Source: Sanderia malayensis
Taxonomy: Eukaryota; Cnidaria; Scyphozoa; Semaeostomeae; Pelagiidae
Direction: 5' to 3'
DNA: 64,000 nt
Assembly (NCBI GenBank): GCA_013076295.1
Contig: RQOL01000024.1
Coordinates: 434,001 to 498,000, forward strand
Numbering within the stretch: the first letter of the stretch is position 1; each line of letters begins with the position of its first letter. A program made the translations under genes and the position numbers. Of this stretch, positions 19,701-30,282 are shown piece by piece. The notes beneath the pieces were generated by a model that was not told the origin of the DNA, searched no databases, and saw only the letters and a list, made by a program, of their open reading frames with translations.

Positions 19701-22700
19701 ATAAGAACGCTATGTTTCAAAGTTTAGACCCTGCTACGAGAATTTTGAGGCATTGTGAATGCAAATGAAATAATCTTTAAAAAATGTCTTTGTGTGTCTT
19801 TCAAAATGTCTTTCAAACATTTTCTGTCTGAATCTAACACATTAAAACTTCTTTGTGCTGATGTTAATAGTGATGTTTATATTTACAGATGCTTGTCAAG
19901 GTTAAAGCACACATATCTATCCCCTGACAATCAGAGGTATGACACAAGTTCTTATCACCAGGCAAATATTTAAAAGTGCTCTGGTATATAAAGCTTTAAA
20001 ATGTGGCCACCTTGATTTAGAAAGCGATTATAAAATGTTTTCAAGCAATTTCTGTTGTTATGACAGTAAAGAAGTTCAGTGCATGCTTGGCTACGTCAAA
20101 AAAGGTGATTAAATAAACGATTGAATTCTTTACGTTTTCTTATACTGGTTCATACGTAGCTGGTATGCTATAGGAAAGCTATTATAAGAAACTTTAGTAA
20201 CAGACTCCAGAATAATTAAGAAACGGTAAAATTACCAACCTTAAAGAAGAATCAATTGACTTCAGTTTGTGCAAAGCATGGTCTTTTTTAATTCCATAAC
20301 CTAACACACTTTTCATATAAAGAACCACTTTAAGGCTTTCTTGTTTTGGAGCCTGTTTTGACCAGATTGTAGTTCTGGATATTTTTTAAACGTTTATTTT
20401 AGTTTCACATTTAGTGAGAAGAGATAAGATAGACGCAAATAGCTTTGAAATTTGATTTCGCTTAAAATTGTGGCTAAAACAAGGCAAAAGATCAAACAAG
20501 AATTTAACTGTAAATGGTTGGAACAAATAATGTGATTTTTAGTTATTTGCGGTGATAAAATTATTCAATTTTGAAAAGTTCTTTGGGATTTTGTCTTTAG
20601 TAATTCCTTAACTTGTTGGGCCCTCCATATGTAAGTTATCAAAATGTCGTGTATCCCTTGTATCTATTACTTTACTCTTTGAAAGTAGATATTAATTTCT
20701 ATCTTTACAGCTTTCGAGATTTTCAAACGCTCATACTCATTGAATCTTGATCCCGATGCACAATGGTTTATCAAGATTGGTATGTATTGCATACAAACCT
20801 ATTCAATCCACCAATCCGTTTATTTTATCTTCATTGCATCATTTCCAACACGAGTACGAGTTTGCTTATACTAAGAATTGTTCTTAGCACTTGCATTAAC
20901 ATGCAATATTTCCTGTCCTATTATGTTGTGAAATATTGCAATTACAACGATAAAGTCCTGGTACGAAATGTACGAAATAGACTTTAATAGTTGTATTCGA
21001 GTTTCGAAGCTCTATAATTCGATGATAAGTTGTTCTGGTGATGTTAGCTAGCAAAGTAATCGAATGACCCAGATATTAGGCTCGTTACAATTTCAACCCT
21101 CTCTAGGGCGACCACTCTTGGCAGCCGAGCATCATGACCGTTTCAACAAATGGTGTCCGATTTATTGAATACTTTTGCACCAGCCAGAATCCATTTACCA
21201 TGGACTTAATGACGCTGTCCACATTAAGGTGTCTGTATTCGGGCACCATTCATTCAGTGGCGATATGTAAAAACATTAACAAGGAGGGTTCCAAAAGCAA
21301 CACCACCAGAGTGGGTGTAGTTTCTTGCGACCCCGCCCATATTTCAATTGGCGCAAATATGAAAACCAGTGCTCACACAAAAAAACCAACTAAACAACGG
21401 TTTATGAGCCTTAGGAATAGAAACAACTGAATAAGACACTGGAGATACGAGAATTAACATCTGGCATGCAACTGAAATCAAAATCTTTGCAAGTGAGGCC
21501 TTTAAACTTTAATTCCTGCATAACGGAAAATTTTCCAAAGCACAAAAAACAAAAGTTCTTTGGGGGACTGCGCCCCAAATTCAGCATGTATTATGTATTT
21601 TAACAACGGGGCTCCGCCCCCTGCGCCCCCTAGAAATCACCACTGCATTCATTATATGGAAAATAATTATATCGAGATTTCATTTTATTGCATGGTCACT
21701 TTTTCATCTTGTGGCCACTTTTTTTGTCCATAATCCTGTTTCATAAAAGCCTGTTTTACTGTGTTTTGCATATGGTCTCTTATATTTTTATATTAATGAG
21801 TTAAAACTGTCTATCGTGCAAAAAACCTGTTTTCTATGAATCCTATTTACCAATTTCAAAAGACGAGTTTCTTAATTAATATTTATCAACTGAATAAGGA
21901 AGGAAGCGAGTTTCACGTTTTACGACCAACTAATCAAGGCATTGCTTTGATAAAACCATCACCATAATGACAATAATGACAAATTCAAAAATTTTCGAAA
22001 ATTGTTTAATCTTGCGTATTGCCAATAAAATTAACTAAAAACAAGTAAATATGAACCTTTGGATTAATTGGACTATTTCATATTGAAATTTAATTGAAAG
22101 CTCTCTCACTGTATTTACATTGTCGACTGCTAATACACACACCATTGAGTAATTATTGTAATCATATACGCTTTTATGTTATTATGAATGCATTTGCAAG
22201 CTGCACATCTGCTGTAATGCAACGAAAGGTTTTTGCGGTGAGGTGAGTCTCTTTAACAGCAAGATTTATGATGGTAATAGTTACAGCAGTGCTGGGATAA
22301 ACTGCAGCTACGAGTACTAGACTTGGAATTCTCAATCTGGACCTGCACCTGGCGAGCTAAACTCAGAGTCATAGTGTACTAACAAATTGGCGCTTAAATA
22401 CTGAATTAGAAAACGCACTGCAGTACCTAACTATACGTAGCCGAAGCTACAAGATTAGCTGGAGTATTAGCTACATTGCCTCATTATTATCATCATCATC
22501 ATAATCACCATCATAATCATCACCATCATCATCAAGAGCAGTAACGATGTCAACAGATCTCTTCGCCACAAACACAGCGATAGAGTGGACGTCACTGTCG
22601 ATTTTCTCTTTTGCAATAGTAATTGTGAACATGATCGAGATAATCCTTATATCGAGACAGAAACGATCGAAAACATCCTACGAAATGCTTCTCCTTGGAC

Positions 22701-25700
22701 TATCTGCGGCTGATCTACTGGTAGGTCTGTCCGAAATAGGCCTAGCGACGATGTACTTTTTAGCAGAGTATAATATCTGTAATTGTAGGTTTGATAGCAG
22801 TGCCATCGTTCTTTGGTACTCTATATCCGCTTCATTGTGTCACATTTGGCTCATTACTGTGGACAGGGTATTTGCTGTTGTATGGCCGTTTAAGCATCGG
22901 ATATGGGTGACCAAGCGCCGGGTCGTAATTTGTATTATCTTTGCTTGGTTTATCTGTCTTATTGTCGTACCGCTGTGCCTGCTAATGAAAGCAGGTTCAA
23001 CGTTGACAGAAACAGTACTTGGCTATGTAGCTTTTGACGTTGTAGGGATAATGCTTGTATCATACACTCTGTTGGTGTACAAGGTCTTTGGGCATCAACG
23101 TCGCAATATCATGGCATCTACTTCGCAGGGGCTGGCTGCGCAGCGGGAGCGGTCTCTGTTGATCATGTGCGTGACCATAGCCGCGTCGTTTTGCGCGCTA
23201 ACGGTGCCGTTTGCATCAACCGCTGTAACACACCGGCCTGTTAAGTTCGCGATGAAAGCCGCGCTGATTTTCAACTCGCTGACGAATCCGTTGATCTATT
23301 TCTTTTGGAAATATACAGAGAGGCGAATGAAGATTACCAGAACGAAGCAACACAACAGCTCTAATATTGTTCTCCCTTCTACTTCTTCTGCCAAGAAAGA
23401 AAGACCTGAAACTCAAGAGATTGAAATGTGACTGCGGTAACGCAACAGTTCAGACGAGAGCCCTTGAAACATATTATTACTCAAAACTTAAGTTTTTGGT
23501 ATCAAGGGGTGTGTTTAAATCATTTCAATATAAAGTCATCTGGTGTCAAAGGCGTAAGAACATACTGAAGAAGGAGGCGTGGGGGGGGGGCAGAAGAAAA
23601 AGCCCGCGATCTAATCTCAATTTATCTATTTAATGAATTTAATGAATTTAATCTCAAGAGGGGCAATTTTATGATTTGCAGCAGTAGGGGGCATATGCCT
23701 GACGGTCCTCTATTTGTTCTTAGCTATCCTTAAACCTTGAGCAGTAATTTGTTAGCCATGGCTGCGTGTGTTCATGACGCACAAATCATTTAAAGTTAAC
23801 GTGCCACTTGCATTATGTCAATGCTGCATGTGACACGCATAATTATACGACATAATTAGTGATGTGTACATAATTAGTGTATTTGTCGATCTCCATTAAA
23901 CCCCGTGCATATTTTTATGTATCACGAGAGTAGCTTGTTGTAATCTAACTTACACTGCAGACATTTTAAATTCAAATAAATTATGTTGACGATAATTTAT
24001 GCGCTGTTTATGTTTTCGCACGTATTGCACTTGTGTGAGTTTCATAATTTTAATAATTATATATCGTATATGGTAGAAGTTGATCTCGGCATCTATTTTT
24101 TCGCTTATTGTTTCCTCAACTCAATGCCATTTTATTGCTCCTTGCATTTTTGGTCTTTCATTTACTTTCTCTGGCATATCTCTTCGCTCACTATTTTATT
24201 TTATCTTGATATACTATGACGGCACCTTGCTTCTTTTCCCACAGCTTGGAATCTTGGAATCACGTGTCAAGACAACCACAAGCAGATGTACGAATCGTTT
24301 GTGCTTTGCTACGAGGTACCACGTGATTATTTAACCGCAAATGCTTATTAACATACGACGAACCACTCCCTGATTTCCTGAACTGCTTCATAGCAGACTT
24401 ACTCTCGGTTCAACAGGCGCTAAATGCATTAAAATGAATTTTTGTCCCCATTTGAGTTCTTTATTATCATGATTTTAGTCTATTCTTCATTTCCTCGAAA
24501 GTGGCAAATGTATTCACTTTTGAGAAGCACCTCTTTGTGTACAGGGCATGGCAGTTGTATCAGAGTTAAACAATAGAACAATGAAAAAAGATAATCAAAG
24601 AAATAAAACCAGGCCATTGTACATTACACGGTGCTACATCCATCTATGAGCAAAAAAGCCTGCTTCTTAATTACAGAACCTTAATTTAATCGATCAGAGC
24701 ATGATGATGTACCGCTTCTCTGTGTCTCCCTCCTAGCTTTCACAACTGATATCAAACCCGAGCAAGTTGCAACAGAGGACCTGCCTCCTTATGGCTTCAG
24801 CGGCTGGAATCGAGACTGTCAAAGAAGTCCAAGACGACAATGAAAGGGTAAATAACCCCTGCATCTGCATTCGTTCATATTGAAAATTATTGAATATAAA
24901 AAAAAGTTTTTGTACTGGTGTCATCAAGAAGACATGTACGGTAGAATCTCAACAGAGCAAGTCTACCATGTTTAACAAAGCAGATGAACTTCCACAGGGG
25001 GGGGGGGGCCTGGGACGCCACTTCCAATTGAGAGTTTTATCAATGGAAATTGTCAAATTTGCTACAGCAACTGTATTTTTTACTGTTGACCCTCTCAGCA
25101 GAATTTCTCCAACCACGTCTGTGTAGCTTTTGGCATGAGCTTGAATAGCGCAGCTGCCTGAATAGCGTAGCTGCCTGAATAGCGTAGCTGCCTGAATAGC
25201 GTAGCTGCCTGAATAGCGTAGCTGCCTGAATAACACAGCTACCTGAATAACATAGCTACCTGAATAACATAGCTACCTGAATATCATAACTACCTGAATA
25301 ACATAGCTACCTGAATAGCATAGTGACATAAACAATTAAACCCTAGCACTAGCTCATGTTAAAATCAAGCCTTGGTTTAACGAGGGTGCAATGAAACGAT
25401 ATATACAATATACTTGCCTCCAAGGGTCGTTGAATCAAGGTATCATGCCCTTCTTTCTTACAATTGCTAAATGCATGTTGTCATTTTAGAATCGCATGCT
25501 GCATGAAATTCGCGGTTACATTCAGAAATGCGAAGAAATTTATCACGACATACAGGCAGACAAGCCTAGAAGAGGTAGGTGAGCGTATGCATTATGGGCT
25601 ATCCAAAAAAATGAATCAGCTTATACGGGAGGCACATAATGTATACTTGACAGTACCGTCGAGAGGGGGTAGCCGGGGTAAAGTTCCGGGGCCAGGGTCT

Positions 25701-28700
25701 CAAGAAGGGCCCGCGAAAATTTTGCTGACGCAAAGCAATTTTAAAACAGCCGCTTGCTTGTTTATAGCCCGTCCAGAGCCCGAACTGGCTCTCGACGGGC
25801 CTGATATTTGATGCTCAAAAGAGGGGGACAGTCCTTTTGTGGACAAGGAGGAAGGGGCATTTAATTTCCCTCAGTTCAATCTCATTATATTCAAATAAAC
25901 TGTATTTAATAAAATAATGGAATTAGAAATAAACTAGTCGAAGTTTTTCTTATAAGGAATGGTTCAACGTGTAATGAAAAATAGTAGTTTTGAGTGTGAC
26001 AGTTCGAGAGATACTTTTCTCATCATGGGGCAAAGTGAAAGTTGTAAAGATTCTGTTTATATGTGTTCTGTTGATGAATAGAATTATTTTCTCTGTATTG
26101 TGCAGATAAACCTGATCCAACACTGGCTATTCTGGCTTCATTGGAATTCGAAGTGAATGCGAGGCTGGACCATGGCAACTCAAAGTTGGAGGCAATTCTC
26201 AAGAAAGCAGAAGCAATTGACCGTATTGATGCGAAAGCATTTGAAACTATAGCAGGTATGCGCAAGATTATAATCTCTCAAAGGAATACAGTCTTTCAGA
26301 ATATCGAGGCATTAAGGGACAGGTCATTAATTCTTGCCGGGGAGGGGGCAGAAGACATCTGGGAGGGGGTACCAAAAATTTACGGTCCCTAAGTTACCTA
26401 AAAGCGATGGAAATATAAGAATGAAGATATTAAGTTTGGGTGGAAATTTATTGTTGTTTAAGTAGAGGTGTTTGTTGCAAGTTACATGTTTCTACCTGAA
26501 TGCTATATTCACTACATATGCTTTGTATGATTGTTGCAACAGACAGTGTATCTGAAGCGAACAACGAGAGAAAACACAGGGATGTAATGTAGTGAAGCTA
26601 TTGTATTCGCCCTTACCTTAGCTGTGGCTATGGTTTTTCATCATGAATTAAACTACATGCAAACGACTGACTTTCTTTCTACAGCAACCGCCTTCAGTTT
26701 ACCGCAAGATCTGACGTCGATTGCGATGAAGTCACTGAAAATAGCCATCAAGCTACATGCTGAGAAAGAGGCCATAGACTACTCTCAGTTGAGGTTAGCG
26801 TAGTCAAAAGTCAAAAGTCGAAACCAAACATTCCCTCTTAAGATGATCTTTATTTTTGTAGGAATTAAGATGCCTTATATTATGATCTGTAAGCAGCTAA
26901 TGTTCTGCTTATTGATTGGCAATGACTGTATTTTAGAGCAACAATCAAAATATCTTCCATAGCAGATTAAGTAAGTAATAGCTACCGTGCCTTGTGAAGA
27001 ATAGCAACTGGTATCTCTTGGAGGAAGATAGTAACCACAGTAAAAACACTGCATATAAGAATCTTTTGCATTCAGCCATTTTTTTAATAGAACAGGCTGA
27101 ATTCTTCCTTCTATTGTTTTACCTACTTGCGTCTAATACTCTTTTTGGGGTATAGGATGTCATCAAGTGCTCCCCAGGCATCTTTATCTTAGGCTGTGGT
27201 GTCTCCAATTGGTTCCAGATCATCTTCGTGCTCCTGATATCTGTCTTTGGTCCCCATTCTGTCTGCAGGCATGGCAGACAGAATCATCAAATGCAGTATT
27301 TTTTTCTCGGGGCTTGGTATATTTAGCGCCATCGGCGTTTCTTAATTTTTCTCTTCTGCGGACAGCTGATTGGTTGTCTACCGAAATTGGGTGTTGCTGA
27401 TAGTGCCTGGACATTGGAGGGGGATTATTTATTGTGCCATAGTTATCAGCAGAAATATTAGTCCAGAGGGTTTTTAATCTACTTGTTCCCTATGCGGATT
27501 TGTATCGGTTGATTTCATTGAAGTTTGCACATGATATGATTTGTTTGATTTTTTTTCTTGCAGCCATGATCTGCGCACTCTGATTAGCAAATCCATACAG
27601 AAAGGTGGAAATACGAACACCCAAAGCAAAGAAGAAGCCTATCAGTATTATCAGAACGTCATTTCTATTATACAACGAGCAGAAAAGGTGAGCCAGACAC
27701 CCACTGGCATTATGGCTTTGTTGTAGAAAGTTTTGAAATAGCTCCGTGAAACATAAAGTGAATGCTAAACATCCCTGAGGGGTCGGTAGTTTCAAACGAG
27801 GGGTGCATCACGTCTGTGAAAAGGATTCTCAGAGCAAAGGGATTTTTAGGGATTTTTTCTTGGAAATAAAAGGATTTTTGAAAATGCGTAGGAGATTTCT
27901 GGGGATTGAAACACTCCTCATCTTCAAAAACATTCCCTTAATCCTTGGGAATCGTCTTGCTGTTGAGTAGTTATGTAATATGCACAACCGACCACATTAC
28001 TACACAATAATTACTGTTTTTGTTATGCTACTTGGTGAAGCGCTATTCATTTTTTGACTTCTTTGACTTTCTCAGTGCTTTTATCTTGCCTATTGTTTTA
28101 GAATACGTATCCAGAGATGGAAACCCTGTGGTTGATGACCAAAGCTTGGAATTGCGGAGTGCACTTCATCAGGTATTCTACAATTGCTCAAATTCATCAA
28201 TGTCGAAAGAAGAGGCAAAGAGCGGAGTGATTACACCAGAGGGGCATTGTAGATTATTACATTTTCTCTTTGGAATTGAATAACAGACCAAAATAGGGGA
28301 CAAAAGTCCCTGGGACACCTGAAAATTTCATTCCATAATGCTATGCTTCTGCACACTTTGTTCCCTGTGAGCAGAATTCGACCCCCCACTCCCCCCAAAC
28401 AATGTTGTCTTGTGCACCAGTCCTTTCTCATCGCCGGGCCAAAAGAATTTCGGTGATATTGAAAATTACCGCCTCTACAGACAACATCATTTTGGGGGGA
28501 GGGGATGAAGTATGCGTTTAAAACCTGCTAAAATTCTGGGTGTCCCAGGACTTTTGTCTCCTATTGTACGTTAATAAAGTACAATAATGGAGGACATGGG
28601 ATATCCTCCATTAATTCCTCATCCATCCAGTAATAGCAGGGGGTGGGAGGGACAAGCATCATTGCAATGAGAATTTAAATCAATAACGTTTTTTCATAAC

Positions 28701-29502
28701 CGTTTGATAATTGCGATATTGCAAGAAACTTGAAGCTCCGGTATAAACTTGCACCCAGCCTATTGTTCAGCAACAATAGGCCATTGTTTCTTCCATGGTT
28801 TAGAGAAGACTTATCAGTCTGGAAGTACTTTTAAAATACTTCCAGACTGATAAATGCGAAGAACCAGTAAATAAAGAACCAATTCATAATATGCAGTGGT
28901 TCTTAGATGTGGGCATTTACTGTATCTAACCAGTCAAGTACAAGTAATTAACTGATTGAATAGTTGCGTTTAAAACGATGAAGTGGCATTAAGTTGGATT
29001 AACTCCCAATTCTTTTTGCAGTGCAAAAGAGTACGAATTTGCTGAGAAATGGTGTGTTATGGCAATGAAACTGCTTGAACAACTTGGCCCATTAAAAACC
29101 AATTACGATACACACGTAAGTGATCTTGCTTGAACAAGCTTCATGCATGACCGAAAGAATCAAGTTAAAATTAGAAATGTTTTGATACAATCCAATGCAT
29201 ATGCGTATGACATTGCTGAACTCCAGATCCCACAGTGTTTTATGTTAAAGAACTGGAAAAGAGATAATATATATTGTCTCAAGCAGAAGATTAGCTAAAT
29301 AGTGAATGGACTTCTAGTTCAGGAGCCCGTCAGGACTAGCTAATAACGATGTGCTTTTTCGAATAAGCCTCGTCAATGCGTTAGGTAAGAAATTATAGTA
29401 TTGTGCTTTATAATTTATTTATTTCAGATGGCTTCTGTTTTTGCTGACCTGTTGGAAAAGAAAGAGCATAGAAGCACTGTACAAATTCAAATGGAGGAAT
29501 AG
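16767..29502 (+). CDS. TEX11: TEX11/ZIP4/SPO22-like meiosis protein, C-terminal half (15 exons)
   Basis: Exons with consistent phases and GT-AG junctions: 16767-16869, 18789-18895, 19304-19389, 19889-19936, 20067-20104, 20711-20779, 24245-24315, 24737-24847, 25490-25574, 26106-26255, 26685-26793, 27564-27687, 28102-28172, 29022-29115, 29428-29502 (TAG). They encode 446 aa. Recognisable SPO22/ZIP4 blocks are 'AWNLGITCQDNHKQMYESF', 'QRTCLLMASAAG', 'TLWLMTKAWNCGV' and 'EYEFAEKWCVMAMKLLEQL', in the order seen in vertebrate TEX11. That family forms helical TPR-like scaffolds linking synaptonemal complex and crossover proteins in meiosis. Family members are about 900 aa, so the N-terminal half must lie upstream of 16767; I could not find those exons. 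A poly(A) signal AATAAA is at 29593-29598. The assignment rests on recalled family motifs, not a search. Confidence 0.8.
17239..17244 (-). terminator. Poly(A) signal of the fucosyltransferase gene
   Basis: AATAAA on the minus strand, 16 bases beyond the stop codon at 17260. This implies a very short 3' UTR. Confidence 0.5.
17260..18564 (-). CDS. Alpha-1,3-fucosyltransferase (GT10), type II Golgi membrane protein
   Basis: Intronless ORF of 434 aa that should transfer fucose from GDP-fucose to N-acetylglucosamine-containing glycans in the Golgi. There is a short basic cytoplasmic tail, one membrane anchor at about residues 36-57 (LFALIVIFVSSCVVLSVFF) and a stem. The GT10 N-terminal domain (about 84-205) contains 'WVFLSHENPWDSD'. 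The donor-binding domain (about 231-390) carries the family signature 'FYLAFENDLCQDYVTEKYWK' at 291-310 and 'GVVPVVMGG' just after. C-terminal cysteines at about 384, 387 and 413 fit the family. The start at 18564 is the first ATG; a start at residue 19 would also leave a type II anchor. The gene lies on the opposite strand inside the first mapped intron of the TEX11-like gene. Exact acceptor specificity cannot be read. Confidence 0.9.
   Translation of the reverse strand: MFVLYRFLRLCGLIIRYIMVLCCCEKTLPLRGQKKLFALIVIFVSSCVVLSVFFVNFDMLITRRPMGMCSPGCKPKLSNATKKTILLYTTLFGERSWYDLTEGSKRQHAFFDEFNCKFKNCRISYDRSEITKAHLVLFHGRDIEYNNVKHYSPDRLKLLRQSSSPIEQKWVFLSHENPWDSDFYVKYDGLFNWTAMYTLNSDIVTPYGRYEAIKSNTAANESLVENHAMGKKKLVSWAVSHCESIRERYALQLQKYLDLTVYGQCNFKFNNKGNCAQHEKACSQEMANYKFYLAFENDLCQDYVTEKYWKEIFLGVVPVVMGGNYNDKLVIPGSYIDVSDFKSIKALADYLLYLDKNDTAYNEYFAWKSSYVPLSLDGRFIDYCTICESINSPKFNITSSRKLTEVYNLKSRCHERFASKKNELLRQIEESEKS
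18932..18992. repeat. Small inverted repeat with CCTCTAATNAGCGCCC ends
   Basis: CCTCTAATAAGCGCCC and its inverse GGGCGCTAATTAGAGG enclose about 20 bases containing a second AGCGC(C)C/GAGCGCTTATT pairing. It is probably a MITE relic in a TEX11-like intron. Confidence 0.45.
20780..22480. other. TEX11-like intron, left of the nested GPCR
   Basis: Long AT-rich intron sequence. A GC-rich patch near 21566-21632 (GGGGCTCCGCCCCCTGCGCC) resembles transposon-derived sequence seen at 9375 within the hAT element. I see no supported exon here; the ORFs of 70-100 codons lack similarity to known families. Confidence 0.4.
22481..22533. repeat. Imperfect CAT/ATC trinucleotide microsatellite in the GPCR 5' leader
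   Basis: About 17 imperfect ATC/ACC/ATT triplets end 13 bases before the GPCR start codon, so they probably lie in its 5' UTR. Confidence 0.8.
22547..23431 (+). CDS. Class A (rhodopsin-like) G-protein-coupled receptor, intronless
   Basis: ORF of 294 aa with seven hydrophobic segments. TM1 is about 16-37 (Asn 28 as N1.50), TM2 about 46-71 with 'LSAAD' at 52-56, and TM3 about 86-112 ending in DRV (106-108) instead of DRY. TM4 is about 125-147 with Trp 134, TM5 about 157-181 and TM6 about 202-224. TM7 is about 235-255 with 'NSLTNPLIYFFW' (NPxxY at 247-251). The tail is short, basic and Ser-rich. It lacks the usual CWxP of TM6 (FCALTVP instead) and has no cysteine in the second extracellular loop, so the canonical disulfide is absent. 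The ligand is unknown. The gene sits in the same orientation within a TEX11-like intron (20780-24244). Confidence 0.9.
   Translation: MSTDLFATNTAIEWTSLSIFSFAIVIVNMIEIILISRQKRSKTSYEMLLLGLSAADLLVGLSEIGLATMYFLAEYNICNCRFDSSAIVLWYSISASLCHIWLITVDRVFAVVWPFKHRIWVTKRRVVICIIFAWFICLIVVPLCLLMKAGSTLTETVLGYVAFDVVGIMLVSYTLLVYKVFGHQRRNIMASTSQGLAAQRERSLLIMCVTIAASFCALTVPFASTAVTHRPVKFAMKAALIFNSLTNPLIYFFWKYTERRMKITRTKQHNSSNIVLPSTSSAKKERPETQEIEM
23432..24244. other. TEX11-like intron, right of the nested GPCR
   Basis: Starts with the GPCR 3' region, including a G-rich run near 23580. The rest is AT-rich with no supported feature. Confidence 0.4.
25143..25325. repeat. 17-bp minisatellite, about 11 copies
   Basis: Units GAATAGCGTAGCTGCCT (left half) and GAATAACATAGCTACCT (right half) follow each other at an exact 17-base period within a TEX11-like intron. 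The two halves are distinct subtypes, so the array grew in at least two steps. Confidence 0.9.
25650..25812. repeat. GC-rich imperfect inverted repeat with GTCGAGAG ends
   Basis: CCGTCGAGAG near 25658 and CTCTCGACGGG near 25790 face each other around GC-rich sequence (GGCCAGGGTCTC, GAGCCCGAACTGGC). It is probably a small transposon relic in an intron. Confidence 0.4.
28288..28569. mobile_element. MITE with CAATAGGGGACAAAAGTCC ends (copy A)
   Basis: Ends read AAATAGGGGACAAAAGTCCC and the inverse GGACTTTTGTCTCCTATTGT, followed by GGGACACC/GGTGTCCC. It is a TA-flanked element of about 280 bp in an intron of the TEX11-like gene, with a related copy at 31198. Confidence 0.7.
28811..28853. other. 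Perfect 17-bp inverted repeat (hairpin)
   Basis: TTATCAGTCTGGAAGTA is followed after nine AT-rich bases by its exact complement. It lies in the TEX11-like intron, inside a region resembling a degenerate CAGTAAAAACCC-type MITE (28752-28922). Confidence 0.75.
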
Positions 29503-30282
29503 GAACAGCCTTCAAGATGCACAGATGCTATATTTATATATCTATATGCTATATTTATATTGTGCATAAACTTATAAGTTGATTTCAGCTCAAATAAATG
29601 ATTATATCGATAAGATTATAACGTTTTGTTCAACTTGCCTTTTTCTTGTTCCTATCTTGGAATAGGTTCTCGTGCTAGCATCTAAGCTTGAAACATGGAT
29701 AATGCTGAGGAATCCAGCTGTACTCTTGCACGAAGACATTGACCGTAATAATTCCATAAAGCCTCTCCAGAGGCTACTATTTCGTGTCCTTATATCATTT
29801 TCACAGCTGGCTTGGACCCTATCATATAACGCCGACGGCCACAAACAGGGTTGAGTGAGAGACACTTCTCCATCATACACTTATCTACCTGGCTATTTGG
29901 AAAAAACTATGCTGCATTTTATATGAAGCAGTGATATTTCATATAAAAATCAAGCTTAGCAAGCAAAGGTATCGTTATTTAATTTATTAGCTTTTCTTTT
30001 TAATTATTTTAGACCAGAGCATCATATTAGATTTATTTTGTACCTAGTATTTTTTGTAGCAGCATGACACGTATAAACAGAACAGGCCTATCATGGGCAT
30101 AAAATGCCACACGTTTAGTTTTCTAAGCTCCACTCCAGAAATTTGCTTTTGTTTCTTGTTGCTCCTGCAGCTCAAGATAGCCCAAAAGTAATAGATCTAT
30201 TTTTAATGTGTCAAGTATCTTCTATTGTAAGTGATTCGTGCTTTTAACTTGCAGAAACAGAAACCAAATAAAAAAGTAGAAA
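29503..30282. other. Intergenic: TEX11-like 3' end and 5' leader of the YccV-domain gene
   Basis: AATAAA at 29593-29598 probably ends the TEX11-like transcript. A splice acceptor (TTAACTTGCAG, ending at 30254) lies shortly before the ATG at 30283, so the next gene may have an upstream non-coding exon. Otherwise nothing is recognised. Confidence 0.4.

Noticed and set aside
21134..21430. 98-codon ORF in the TEX11-like intron
   Set aside because: No motif, no splice context, and no similarity I recognise; average for chance ORFs in this stretch.
24949..25236. Minus-strand ORF with LFRQLRYSGSYAIQA repeats
   Set aside because: It is the translation of the 17-bp minisatellite, not a repeat protein.
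25490..25574. Possible separate small gene around 25.5 kb (115-codon ORF)
   Set aside because: Only the first 85 bases are coding, as an exon of the TEX11-like gene; the rest of the ORF runs through the intron.
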